Shown: piece by piece, positions 7,493 to 14,456 of the stretch | Layout: each line of letters opens with the position of its first letter | Position numbering within the stretch: position 1 is the first letter of the stretch | Assembly: GCA_004555705.1 (NCBI GenBank) | Contig: SFHI01000047.1 | Span: forward strand, 1-21,254 | DNA: 21,254 nt | Reading direction: 5' to 3' | Origin: Clostridiales bacterium | GTDB lineage: Bacteria > Bacillota > Clostridia > Oscillospirales > Oscillospiraceae | Position numbers and translations under genes: made by a program | Notes under the pieces: generated by a model | The model's database searches: none | Seen by the model: only the letters and a program-made list of their open reading frames with translations | Told to the model about the DNA's origin: nothing

Positions 7493-10192
7493 TCAGGGGG
7501 TTTCCTCCGCCCGGGCGGGGGAGACGAAAATGTGCTGGGCCAGCACCGTCAGAAGGGTTTTCACATTCACGGGCTTGGCGATATGGTCGTTCATCCCGGC
7601 CTCCAGGGCCCGGCGTTTGTCCTCGGCAAAGGCGTCGGCGGTCATGGCGATTATGGGGATGCCCGAAAGCAGCGGATTCGGAAGCAGCCGGATCTGCCGG
7701 GTAGCCTCGTAGCCGTCCATCACCGGCATCTGAATGTCCATCAGCACCGCGTCGTAATCCCCGGGCCTGGCGAAGCGGACAAGCTCCACCGCCTGGGCGC
7801 CGTTGACGGCCTCGGTAACCGCGATGCCCTCCTCCATCAGGATTTCCCGGGCAATCTCCCGGTTCAGCTCGTTGTCCTCCACCAGGAGAATCCGTTTTCC
7901 CTTCAGGTCCGGCGTCCCGCAGGACTCCTTCCGGGCAGGCGCCGGAGCAACGGGTACCTGGAAAGTGAATACAAACTCCGTCCCCTGGCCGGGCTTGCTG
8001 GTGCAGCGCAGCTCGCCCTCCATCAGCTCCACCAGCTTCCGGGAAATGGCCAACCCCAGGCCCGTGCCCTGGACGCCGCTGACGGTGGAGTTTTCCGCCC
8101 GCTCAAAGGCGCCGAACATCCGCTTCTGGAATTCCTCGTCCATTCCGATGCCCGTATCCCGGATGTGAATTTCAAAGCGGGCAAAGCCCTCCCGCTGGGC
8201 GGGCAGCTCGATGCCATGGTAAACCACACTGCCTCCCGGAGGGGTGAATTTCATGGCGTTGCTCAGAAGGTTCGCAATCACCTGGGTAATGCGCAGATAG
8301 TCGCCGTAGACATAGGGCGTGCAGGTATCGTTGATAACCTCAAACGTCAGGCCCTTTTCCTCCATGGGGACCCGGAACATATCCTCAAACCGGGAAATAT
8401 GCTCTCCCACATCGATGATCTCCCGGTTCAGGGTCACCTTGCCGCTTTCAATCCGGGACATATCCAGAATATCGTTGATCAGACTCAGCAGATGCTCACC
8501 GGACCGCCGGCCCTTCTCCAGCGCGTCCAGAACCCGGTCGGGATTTCCCACATTCCGCCTGGCCAGCTCAATAAAGCCCAGAATGGCGTTCATGGGGGTG
8601 CGGATGTCGTGGGACATATTCAGCAGGAAATCGGTCTTGGCCTGGCTGGCAGTGCGGGCGTCCTCCAGGGCCTTGGCCAGCTCCCGGCGGAGCTTCCGCT
8701 CCCGGCGCACGGTGTCCGTGATCTCCCGGGCGGAAACCAGGAAAGCCTTCCGATCCCCTACATAGATCACCGAATAGGCCATCTGGAAATAGAAGCCCTG
8801 GGCGGCCAGATACAGCGGCGGGGAATACTGATCCGCCTCTGAGAGCCTGCGCCGGATCTCCTCCACCCGGACGTAGCCCATCAGCTCCTGCCGGATGTTC
8901 TCGTCCACCAGGGTGTCGAAAATATACTGCAGCGCCTCCGTGTAGGTGCCCTTGGCCAGGATCCGCTGAGAGAAAGCCCGGATTCGCTCGTTCTCCGTCT
9001 GGTGGGAGAGCACCTGTTCGGTCTCCCAGTCCAGAATCCAGTAGGCGGAAACACCGCTGGCCAGGGCCTGAATAATTCTCTGCTGGGTCTCGTAGGATTG
9101 GTCCTGAATCTTCTGCTGGGTGATATCGTAAACCGTCAGAGTCGCCACCACGTCCCCGGTCTGGGAATTCTGGGTGAGGATCAGCTCCTGGCGGCACCAG
9201 AATACCTTCCCGTCTTTTACCACCCGGAAGACCTCGGTGATCCGGCTCTCACCGTCGGCAAAGCGGCGCAGCAGGTTCTCCGGCAGGAAAATCCGTTTTT
9301 TCTCCTCCTCGGTGAGGCCCTCAATGCGGTCGTTCCAAACCCGGACCGTGTCGGAATACCGCCGGGAGGGCAACTGGCCGCTGAGGAGCATACTCTCCAG
9401 CGTAATCTCCGACTTTTGGGGCACCGAGAGCTCCAGAACGGTATCCCTGCTCAGATTCACCACCATAAACTGCAGTGCGCTGGACAGCAGGGTATTGCGG
9501 TAGCGGGTGGCATTCTCCCGCTGAATCCGCAGTGCCTGGAGGGACTCCTGCGCGCAGTGCTTCTGGAGCCGGATGAACACACTGCAGATGGCCAGAACAA
9601 CGCCGTAGCCATGGAGCTCCAGGCTGGGGTCCAGCACCTGGATCACCTCCACAAGCAGCACCGGCACCGCCACGCTGGCCGCGGTCAGGGCCCGGCGGCG
9701 AATGTAAGGATTCCGGGATGTACGCCACTTGGCAAGGGACACCCCCGCGGACATCACATAGTAGGCATTTGCCAGAATCCGGTCCAGCGCGTACCAGGCG
9801 CCGGGGGCATACAGGTTGTCCCCGTCCACCCGGAAGAGCCACCCCGTCCAGATGGACGCCACGGAAAGCACCGTCAGCAGGATTCCGGGCACCAGTGCCG
9901 CCAGGCTCCGGGAGAACCGCCCGGTGGTCATCAGGTACAGGTATTGGAAGCAGGCATACCCCAGCACGGCGCACAGGCACCGGGAAAGGGTGCAGTAAAC
10001 CCTGTGGTTCATGACGCTGCCGCCCATCATCTGCCAGAAGGTGGAGCACTGGATATAGAGCATGGCCGTAAAGATCAGGGCCAGGAAGGTATTTTTCTCC
10101 CGGGACTCCTGTTCGGAAATGATTCCGCTGATCATGATGAGCAGAAGAACCACGCAGAAAAGGTTGCCGAAGATATGCGCCAGCGCCAGCAT
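7493..10192 (-). CDS. Hybrid sensor histidine kinase with 7-TM sensor and C-terminal receiver domain
   Basis: A membrane-bound hybrid two-component kinase of 899 residues. The first about 215 residues contain seven hydrophobic helices, suggesting a 7-TM sensor module. Then come a probable short coiled linker and two PAS-like regions (about 230-500). The HisKA domain has the phospho-accepting H528 in MSHDIRTPMN. The ATPase domain has NLLSNAMKFTPPGG (N box), DTGIGM (G1) and GTGLGLAISRKLVELM (G2). The C-terminal receiver starts at RILLVEDNE, with phospho-acceptor D819 in VLMDIQMPVMDGYE, and it ends soon after with no output domain. An AGGGAGG ribosome binding site (about 10200-10206) supports the start. 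The promoter is 10244-10272. No separate response regulator gene is adjacent, so its downstream partner is unknown. Confidence 0.93.
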   Translation of the reverse strand: MLALAHIFGNLFCVVLLLIMISGIISEQESREKNTFLALIFTAMLYIQCSTFWQMMGGSVMNHRVYCTLSRCLCAVLGYACFQYLYLMTTGRFSRSLAALVPGILLTVLSVASIWTGWLFRVDGDNLYAPGAWYALDRILANAYYVMSAGVSLAKWRTSRNPYIRRRALTAASVAVPVLLVEVIQVLDPSLELHGYGVVLAICSVFIRLQKHCAQESLQALRIQRENATRYRNTLLSSALQFMVVNLSRDTVLELSVPQKSEITLESMLLSGQLPSRRYSDTVRVWNDRIEGLTEEEKKRIFLPENLLRRFADGESRITEVFRVVKDGKVFWCRQELILTQNSQTGDVVATLTVYDITQQKIQDQSYETQQRIIQALASGVSAYWILDWETEQVLSHQTENERIRAFSQRILAKGTYTEALQYIFDTLVDENIRQELMGYVRVEEIRRRLSEADQYSPPLYLAAQGFYFQMAYSVIYVGDRKAFLVSAREITDTVRRERKLRRELAKALEDARTASQAKTDFLLNMSHDIRTPMNAILGFIELARRNVGNPDRVLDALEKGRRSGEHLLSLINDILDMSRIESGKVTLNREIIDVGEHISRFEDMFRVPMEEKGLTFEVINDTCTPYVYGDYLRITQVIANLLSNAMKFTPPGGSVVYHGIELPAQREGFARFEIHIRDTGIGMDEEFQKRMFGAFERAENSTVSGVQGTGLGLAISRKLVELMEGELRCTSKPGQGTEFVFTFQVPVAPAPARKESCGTPDLKGKRILLVEDNELNREIAREILMEEGIAVTEAVNGAQAVELVRFARPGDYDAVLMDIQMPVMDGYEATRQIRLLPNPLLSGIPIIAMTADAFAEDKRRALEAGMNDHIAKPVNVKTLLTVLAQHIFVSPARAEETP

Positions 10193-10243
10193 GGAGAAGC
10201 CTCCCTTCCAACCTGTTATTCACGGCCTGAATATAACGGATTT

Positions 10244-10272
10244 ATTATAAACGATTTCTTTCTCCGATGCAA
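10244..10272 (-). promoter_or_regulatory. Promoter of the histidine kinase gene
   Basis: On the minus strand, TTGCAT (10272-10267) is followed after 17 bp by a consensus TATAAT (10249-10244). The kinase start is about 50 bp downstream. The promoter is divergent from the one at 10322-10350. Confidence 0.75.
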
Positions 10273-10321
10273 CTGGGATTTATCCGCTTTCGCCGTTGTT
10301 TTAGCCCGCTTCCCGCCGGGC

Positions 10322-10350
10322 TTGCATCCCGGGCCGGAATATGGTATACT
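10322..10350 (+). promoter_or_regulatory. Promoter of the HAD hydrolase gene
   Basis: TTGCAT (10322-10327) and TATACT (10345-10350) are 17 bp apart, with a TGG extended -10 just before the -10 box. The start codon is 31 bp further on, after AAAGGAG at 10364-10370. Confidence 0.8.
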
Positions 10351-10380
10351 GCGTAAAAACGGAAAAGGAGCAGCCCCGAT

Positions 10381-11094
10381 ATGAAACTGACCACCGTTCT
10401 TTTCGACCTGGACGGCACCCTGCTGCCCATGGATCAGGATACCTTTGTACAGGCATATTTCGGACTTCTGGCCCGGAAGCTGGCTCCCCGGGACTATCCG
10501 GCCCGGGAGCTCATTGACGCCATCTGGCGCGGAACCGCCGCCATGGTGCAAAACGACGGAAGCCGGACCAACGAAGCGGTCTTTTGGGAATGCTTCCAAA
10601 GCCGGTTTGGCCCCCGGGTCCTGGAGGATATGCCTCTTTTCGAGGACTACTACCGCACGGATTTTGAGCAGGTCCAGTCGGTCTGCGGCTATACCGATCA
10701 GGCGGCACGGACGGTGGAGCTGTGCAGGGAATTGGGGCTGCGCACCGCTCTGGCCACCAACCCCATCTTCCCCGCCGTAGCCACCCGGGCGCGGATCCGC
10801 TGGGCGGGGCTGACGCCGGAGCACTTTGAGCTGGTCACCACCTACGAAAATTCCTGCTCCTGCAAACCGAACCTGCTGTACTACCGGGAAGTCACCGGAA
10901 AGCTGGGGGTATCGCCCGAGGAATGCCTGATGGTGGGCAACGATGTCCAGGAGGACATGGCCGCCCGAGAACTGGGGATGCGGGTATTCCTGCTGACCCC
11001 CTGCATGATCAACAAGCAGGGCAAGGACATTGCCCAGTATCCCCACGGCGATTTCCCGGAGCTGATGCGCTTCCTGGAAACTGAAACCCAATAG
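10381..11094 (+). CDS. HAD family hydrolase
   Basis: A cytoplasmic haloacid dehalogenase-superfamily phosphatase-like protein of 237 residues. Motif I is FDLDGTLL (nucleophile in the first Asp, residues 8-15). Motif II is ATNP (about 125). Motif III Lys is in CSCKPN (about 161). Motif IV is VGNDVQED (about 180-187). A helical cap lies between motifs I and II. All catalytic residues are present, but the substrate cannot be read from sequence. It has its own strong promoter and an AAAGGAG site. Element E begins three bases after the stop. There is no terminator between it and cutC, so cutC may depend on read-through across element E. Confidence 0.88.
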   Translation: MKLTTVLFDLDGTLLPMDQDTFVQAYFGLLARKLAPRDYPARELIDAIWRGTAAMVQNDGSRTNEAVFWECFQSRFGPRVLEDMPLFEDYYRTDFEQVQSVCGYTDQAARTVELCRELGLRTALATNPIFPAVATRARIRWAGLTPEHFELVTTYENSCSCKPNLLYYREVTGKLGVSPEECLMVGNDVQEDMAARELGMRVFLLTPCMINKQGKDIAQYPHGDFPELMRFLETETQ

Positions 11095-11097
11095 AGC

Positions 11098-11259
11098 GAT
11101 AAATTGTTGTTTACAGTTTTCAAACAGGTTGGTTTGTGACTGTAGGGGAGGCATTGATGCCTCCCGGCAGCACTGCATTTCCTGAACCAACAGCACTTCG
11201 GCGAATACGAAGTGCGTACGTACATTTTCAAAAATGAGACGTATAAACAACAATTTACC
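11098..11259. repeat. Intergenic mosaic element E (GTAG-hairpin type with a single REP-like unit)
   Basis: The ends are GATAAATTGTTGTTTACAG from 11098 and TAAACAACAATTTACC at 11244-11259. Inside is one GTAG followed by the palindrome GGGAGGCATTGATGCCTCCC (about 11146-11165), then a second small hairpin GCACTTCG/CGAAGTGC (11193-11200, 11208-11215). Partial spacer similarity to the elements at 2067 and 3415 (CTTCGGCGAA, GAAGTGCG) suggests a shorter relative that has lost the second REP-like unit. Confidence 0.8.
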
Positions 11260-11290
11260 TTCCCCCACATATCATCCTGGAGGTGTTTTT

Positions 11291-12025
11291 ATGAATCGAT
11301 TGCTGGAAGTATGCGTGGACTCCCTGGCATCGGCCCGGGCGGCCATCGCTGGGGGCGCGGACAGGCTGGAGCTGTGCAGCGCCCTGGCCATCGGGGGCCT
11401 GACCCCCTATACCGCCCTGCTGGAGCAGCTCCGCGCCGAGAGCGCCATCCCCGTCCGCTGCCTGATGCGTCCCCGGGCGGGAGATTTTTGCTACGCACCG
11501 GAGGAAATTGACCTGATGGCCCGTCAGATTCAGGCCCTGCGGACAGCGGGAGCCGACGGCTTCGTCATCGGCTGCCTGACCCCGGAGGGGGAACTGGACG
11601 GCAGGGCCATGGCCCCCCTGCTGGAGGCCGCCAAGGGTGCGGGACTGACCCTCCACCGGTGCGTGGACGTGTCCCGGGACCCGCTGAAAACCTGCCTGGA
11701 CGCCGCGGCCCTTGGCATCGATACGGTGCTCACCAGCGGTGCCGCCGGAAGCTGCAGCCAGGGGCTGGATACCATCCGGGCAATGCTGGAGCTGGACGGG
11801 CCGGAAATCCTCATCGGCGCGGGGGTCAGCGCGGGGGTGATCTCCCGGTTCCGGAAAGAGCTGCCCCAGGCCCGGGCCTTCCACATGAGCGGCAAGCGGG
11901 ACATCCCCAGCGCCATGATTTTCCGCCGGGAGGGCGTCCCCATGGGCATCCCCGGCTTTGACGAGTGGCACACCCAGCAGACCGACGAAGCCGCCGTAAA
12001 AGCCGCCAAAGCCGCCCTGGCGTAA
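11291..12025 (+). CDS. cutC: CutC family protein (copper homeostasis annotation)
   Basis: A TIM-barrel CutC family member of 244 residues, close to the usual length of about 245. Family signatures are LEVCVDSLASARAAIAGGADRLELC at the N-terminus, IPVRCLMRPRAGDF near residue 57, GADGFVIGCLTPEGELD near 86, LHRCVDVSRD near 120 and VLTSGAAGS near 145. The ATG at 11291 is chosen because it follows GGAGG (11279-11283). An in-frame ATG at 11234 lies inside repeat element E and has no ribosome binding site. CutC has been linked to copper tolerance in E. coli and Enterococcus, but the evidence for a direct copper role is contested, so the biochemical function is open. Confidence 0.92.
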   Translation: MNRLLEVCVDSLASARAAIAGGADRLELCSALAIGGLTPYTALLEQLRAESAIPVRCLMRPRAGDFCYAPEEIDLMARQIQALRTAGADGFVIGCLTPEGELDGRAMAPLLEAAKGAGLTLHRCVDVSRDPLKTCLDAAALGIDTVLTSGAAGSCSQGLDTIRAMLELDGPEILIGAGVSAGVISRFRKELPQARAFHMSGKRDIPSAMIFRREGVPMGIPGFDEWHTQQTDEAAVKAAKAALA

Positions 12026-12047
12026 GGAATACGAAAAATGCTTGTGA

Positions 12048-12241
12048 GATAAATTGTTGTTTAGCGGCTTCGCCGAATTGACAATTGAAAATTGACAATT
12101 GACAATTATTGTGTCCCTACGGGACAATCTGGAAATAAAAAACGCAGCATTTTTGGCATTAATATTTTAAAATCATCCCGAAGGGATTCCTTAATTGTCA
12201 ATTGTTAATTGTCAATTGTCAATTCTAAACAACAATTTATC
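12048..12241. repeat. Intergenic mosaic element F (AATTGACAATT type)
   Basis: Outer ends are GATAAATTGTTGTTTA from 12048 and TAAACAACAATTTATC at 12226-12241. Inner 34-bp arms (12075-12108 and 12192-12225) are made of AATTGACA tandem units and pair at 32 of 34 positions. Next to them lie the small hairpins GTCCCTACGGGAC and ATCCCGAAGGGAT. The core is AT-rich, unlike the surrounding genes. It sits between the convergent cutC and PTS genes. Confidence 0.83.
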
Positions 12242-12264
12242 ATCCCGCTGCCTCCATAGCAGAA

Positions 12265-12294
12265 GCTGCCCCAGGGGTTTCCCCCTGGGGCAGC
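12265..12294 (-). terminator. Hairpin terminator of the EIICB gene
   Basis: GCTGCCCCAGGGG (12265-12277) pairs perfectly with CCCCTGGGGCAGC (12282-12294) around a 4-nt loop. The minus-strand tail TTCTGCT is only weakly T-rich. Confidence 0.75.
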
Positions 12295-12347
12295 GATTTA
12301 TGTTATCTCAGGCCGCGTGGGCCGCGGCTGCAATAACGGAAGGGACC

Positions 12348-13826
12348 TTACTGGGCCAGCTTCTTGAACTCGTCGTAGACGAACTGGACCTTGGGTCCGA
12401 TGATGACCTGGACAGAGGTCTTGCCCGGACGGATGACGCCCGCGGCGCCGGAGGACTTGATCTTCTTCTCATCCACCTGCAGACGGTCCTTGACCTCCAG
12501 TCTCAGACGGGTGATGCAGTGGTCGATGGAGACAACGTTCTCCTTGCCGCCCACGCCTTCCAGAATGATCTGGGCCATGGCGGTGAAGTCATTGTTGGCC
12601 AGCTCGATCTTCAGCTCGCCTTCCTGATCGTCCTCACGGCCGGGGGTCTTCAGATCCCACTTCTTGATGGCGAACAGGAACACAAAGTAGAACACCACGA
12701 AGGCAGCGATACCCAGGGGGATGATCAGCCAGGTCTTGGCAGCGGCAGGCAGGGAAGCGGAGAAGATCAGGTCAGTAGCGCCCGCAGAGAAGCAGAAGCC
12801 CGCGCGGAAGCCCAGAGCCACAGTGATGGTGGTGAAGATGCCGTACAGCAGCGCGTAAACAACATACAGGGGGAAGGCCAGGAACATGAAAGCGAACTCG
12901 AAGGGCTCGGTAACGCCGCAGATGAAAGCACACAGGGCGGCAGCGCCAACGATACCGATGGTGGCCTTGCGCTTGTTGCTCTTAGCGGTCTGGATCATAG
13001 CCAGAGCGGCGCCGGGGATACCGAACATCATGCAGGGGAAGAAGCCCGCCATGTACATACCAACGGACCAGCCCACGTCAGCGGAGGTCTTGGCGCCCCA
13101 GTAAGCGGTCAGGTCGCCCAGACCGATGGTGTCGAACCAGAACACGTTGTTCAGAGCGTGGTGCAGGCCGGTGGGGATCAGCAGACGGTTCAGGAAGGCG
13201 TAGATGCCCGCGCCCACAGCGTCCAGGCTGACGATGGCCTTACCGATAGCAACCAGGGCACCGAAGACCACGGGCCACACGAACAGCAGGATCGCGGAGA
13301 CCACGATGGAAACCACAGCGGTGACGATGGAGACGGAACGCTTGCCGGAGAAGAAGGCCAGCACATCGGGCAGCTTGGTGTCCTTGAACTTATTGTAGCA
13401 CACAGCGCCGATGATACCGGACAGGATGCCGATGAAGGGGTTGGCGATCTTGGAGAAAGCCACGGCGTTGGTGGAGCCCTCCTTGCACAGGGCGGGGGCG
13501 ATGGTGCTGACCACGGAGGGGTTCAGCAGGGTGGTGATCATCAGCCAGGAAACCAGACCGGCGAGACCGGCAGTGCCGTTGTTCTCTTTGGCCAGGCCCA
13601 CGGCAACACCGATGGCGAACAGGATGGCCATGTTGTCGATCAGGGCAGCGCCGGCCTTGATCAGGAAGAAGCCCAGCACGTAAGCGAAGCCCTCGCTGGC
13701 CGCGCCGGGAACGCCCATGACGGCGGGAGCCAGAGCGTAGCCCAGGCCCATCAGGATACCGCAGATGGGCAAGCAGGCTACAGGCAGCATCAGGGCGCTG
13801 CCCAGCTTCTGAAGATGTTTCATCAT
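12348..13826 (-). CDS. nagE: PTS transporter EIICB, N-acetylglucosamine/glucose family
   Basis: A membrane permease and phosphotransfer subunit of the glucose/GlcNAc PTS superfamily. The EIIC domain occupies about residues 1-390 with many TM helices and the conserved substrate-site stretch GVTEPFEFAFMFLAFPLY. The LIPTGLHHALNNVFWFD motif is closer to NagE than to PtsG as I recall them. The EIIB domain follows at about 415-492, with phospho-accepting C437 in DHCITRLRLEV. There is no fused EIIA, so it must use the EIIA encoded at 16081-16566. AGGAGG precedes tandem ATGs, and the first at 13826 is used. It is transcribed in the same direction as ptsH but is separated from it by 366 bp, mostly repeat element G. 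No convincing promoter was found between element G and the start. The 13827-13935 stretch holds only a short GACCAC/GTGGTC inverted repeat. GlcNAc specificity is an inference and the symbol is tentative. Confidence 0.85.
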   Translation of the reverse strand: MMKHLQKLGSALMLPVACLPICGILMGLGYALAPAVMGVPGAASEGFAYVLGFFLIKAGAALIDNMAILFAIGVAVGLAKENNGTAGLAGLVSWLMITTLLNPSVVSTIAPALCKEGSTNAVAFSKIANPFIGILSGIIGAVCYNKFKDTKLPDVLAFFSGKRSVSIVTAVVSIVVSAILLFVWPVVFGALVAIGKAIVSLDAVGAGIYAFLNRLLIPTGLHHALNNVFWFDTIGLGDLTAYWGAKTSADVGWSVGMYMAGFFPCMMFGIPGAALAMIQTAKSNKRKATIGIVGAAALCAFICGVTEPFEFAFMFLAFPLYVVYALLYGIFTTITVALGFRAGFCFSAGATDLIFSASLPAAAKTWLIIPLGIAAFVVFYFVFLFAIKKWDLKTPGREDDQEGELKIELANNDFTAMAQIILEGVGGKENVVSIDHCITRLRLEVKDRLQVDEKKIKSSGAAGVIRPGKTSVQVIIGPKVQFVYDEFKKLAQ

Positions 13827-13935
13827 AGAAAAAATCCTCCTTATATTCTTCTTTGCCTATATTGCAGACCACCGGCCCACAGTGGTCAATTGGCCTTATG
13901 CTGAAAAACGGGTCGATATTCCAAATTGCGATCCT

Positions 13936-14183
13936 TAAATTGGTGTTTGGCGCTTTGCCTCAAAGATTACTGTCATTGCGAAACCAGTGCGCACACTGGT
14001 TGTGGCAATCCCCCGGTCCCATGGAACCAGGTAACGATTACCACCATAAATCGCAACAACTCCCGCTTCTGTAGGGCAATTGTCGGTACATTTTCCCTCT
14101 CCCCGGGGGATTGCCACACCAGCGTGCGCGCTGGTTCGCAATGACAGGTAATTTGGGGCGAAGTCGCTAAACACCAATTTTTC
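13936..14183. repeat. Intergenic mosaic element G (CATTGCG type with variant ends)
   Basis: The ends are TAAATTGGTGTTTGGC from 13936 and TAAACACCAATTTTTC at 14168-14183. The TTGTTG of other copies is replaced by TTGGTG on one side and the complementary CACCAA on the other. Arms lie at 13970-14014 and 14105-14147. The left arm has an extra A and an extra T placed symmetrically in its inner hairpin (GAAACCAGTG/CACTGGTTG). The core (CCATGGAACCAGGTAACGAT, ACATTTTCCCTCT) recurs inverted at 18873-19121. It splits ptsH from the EIICB gene. Confidence 0.83.
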
Positions 14184-14192
14184 TGTCTGCCG

Positions 14193-14450
14193 TTACAGGT
14201 TGGCGGCCAGGAACGCCTGGATTTCGGCGGCGGCCTTGTCCTCGTCGGGACCCTCTACGGTCACGGTGAGCTCCATGCCCTGCTTGGCGGCCAGCCGCAT
14301 CAGAGCCATGAGCCGCTTGGCATCCGCCTTTCCGGTGGGGGCAGTAATGGTGACGGTGCTGGCATAGGGGGCAACGGCCTTCACCAGCATTCCGGCGGGA
14401 CGGGCATGCAGGCCCATGGGATCGGTGATCACGTGCTTGAATTCTTTCAT
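14193..14450 (-). CDS. ptsH: Phosphocarrier protein HPr
   Basis: HPr is the small cytoplasmic phosphocarrier that takes phosphate from EI and gives it to EIIA. The 85-residue length and the active-site GLHARPA, with His at exactly position 15, are typical. Position 46, a regulatory serine in Bacillus HPr (target of HPr kinase), is arginine here: the local sequence is DAKRLMALMRLAAKQG, where the Bacillus protein has LKSIMGVMSLGIAKG. The Arg17 next to the active His is kept. The gene starts six bases after the ptsI stop with no clear separate ribosome binding site, so it is probably translationally coupled. Confidence 0.94.
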   Translation of the reverse strand: MKEFKHVITDPMGLHARPAGMLVKAVAPYASTVTITAPTGKADAKRLMALMRLAAKQGMELTVTVEGPDEDKAAAEIQAFLAANL

Positions 14451-14456
14451 GGTAAT

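Noticed and set aside
10193..10380. Possible mosaic element between the divergent kinase and HAD genes
   Set aside because: Neither outer end nor any inner module occurs here; the gap is explained by two divergent promoters and ribosome binding sites.
11234..11290. Upstream in-frame ATG for cutC
   Set aside because: It lies in the right end of repeat element E without a ribosome binding site. The ATG at 11291 has GGAGG and gives the normal CutC N-terminus.
12075..12225. Possible CRISPR array in the AATTGACAATT repeats
   Set aside because: Units are directly abutting or inverted with no unique spacers and no cas genes nearby.
2060..12245. Target-site duplications flanking the mosaic elements
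   Set aside because: I compared the bases outside the ends at 2067, 5068, 7207, 11098 and 12048 and saw no consistent direct duplication, so classic cut-and-paste insertion is not supported by eye.
12195..13904. Long open frame on the plus strand opposite the EIICB gene
   Set aside because: It is a GC-bias shadow: low-complexity Gly/Gln/His-rich translation, no ribosome binding site, and it begins inside repeat element F. The minus-strand frame has clear PTS motifs.
13827..13935. Second RAT or a promoter before the EIICB gene
   Set aside because: Only a GACCAC/GTGGTC inverted repeat (13867-13887) and a TTGACC without a properly spaced -10 were found. No GGNTTGTTACTG or AAAACC pattern is present.
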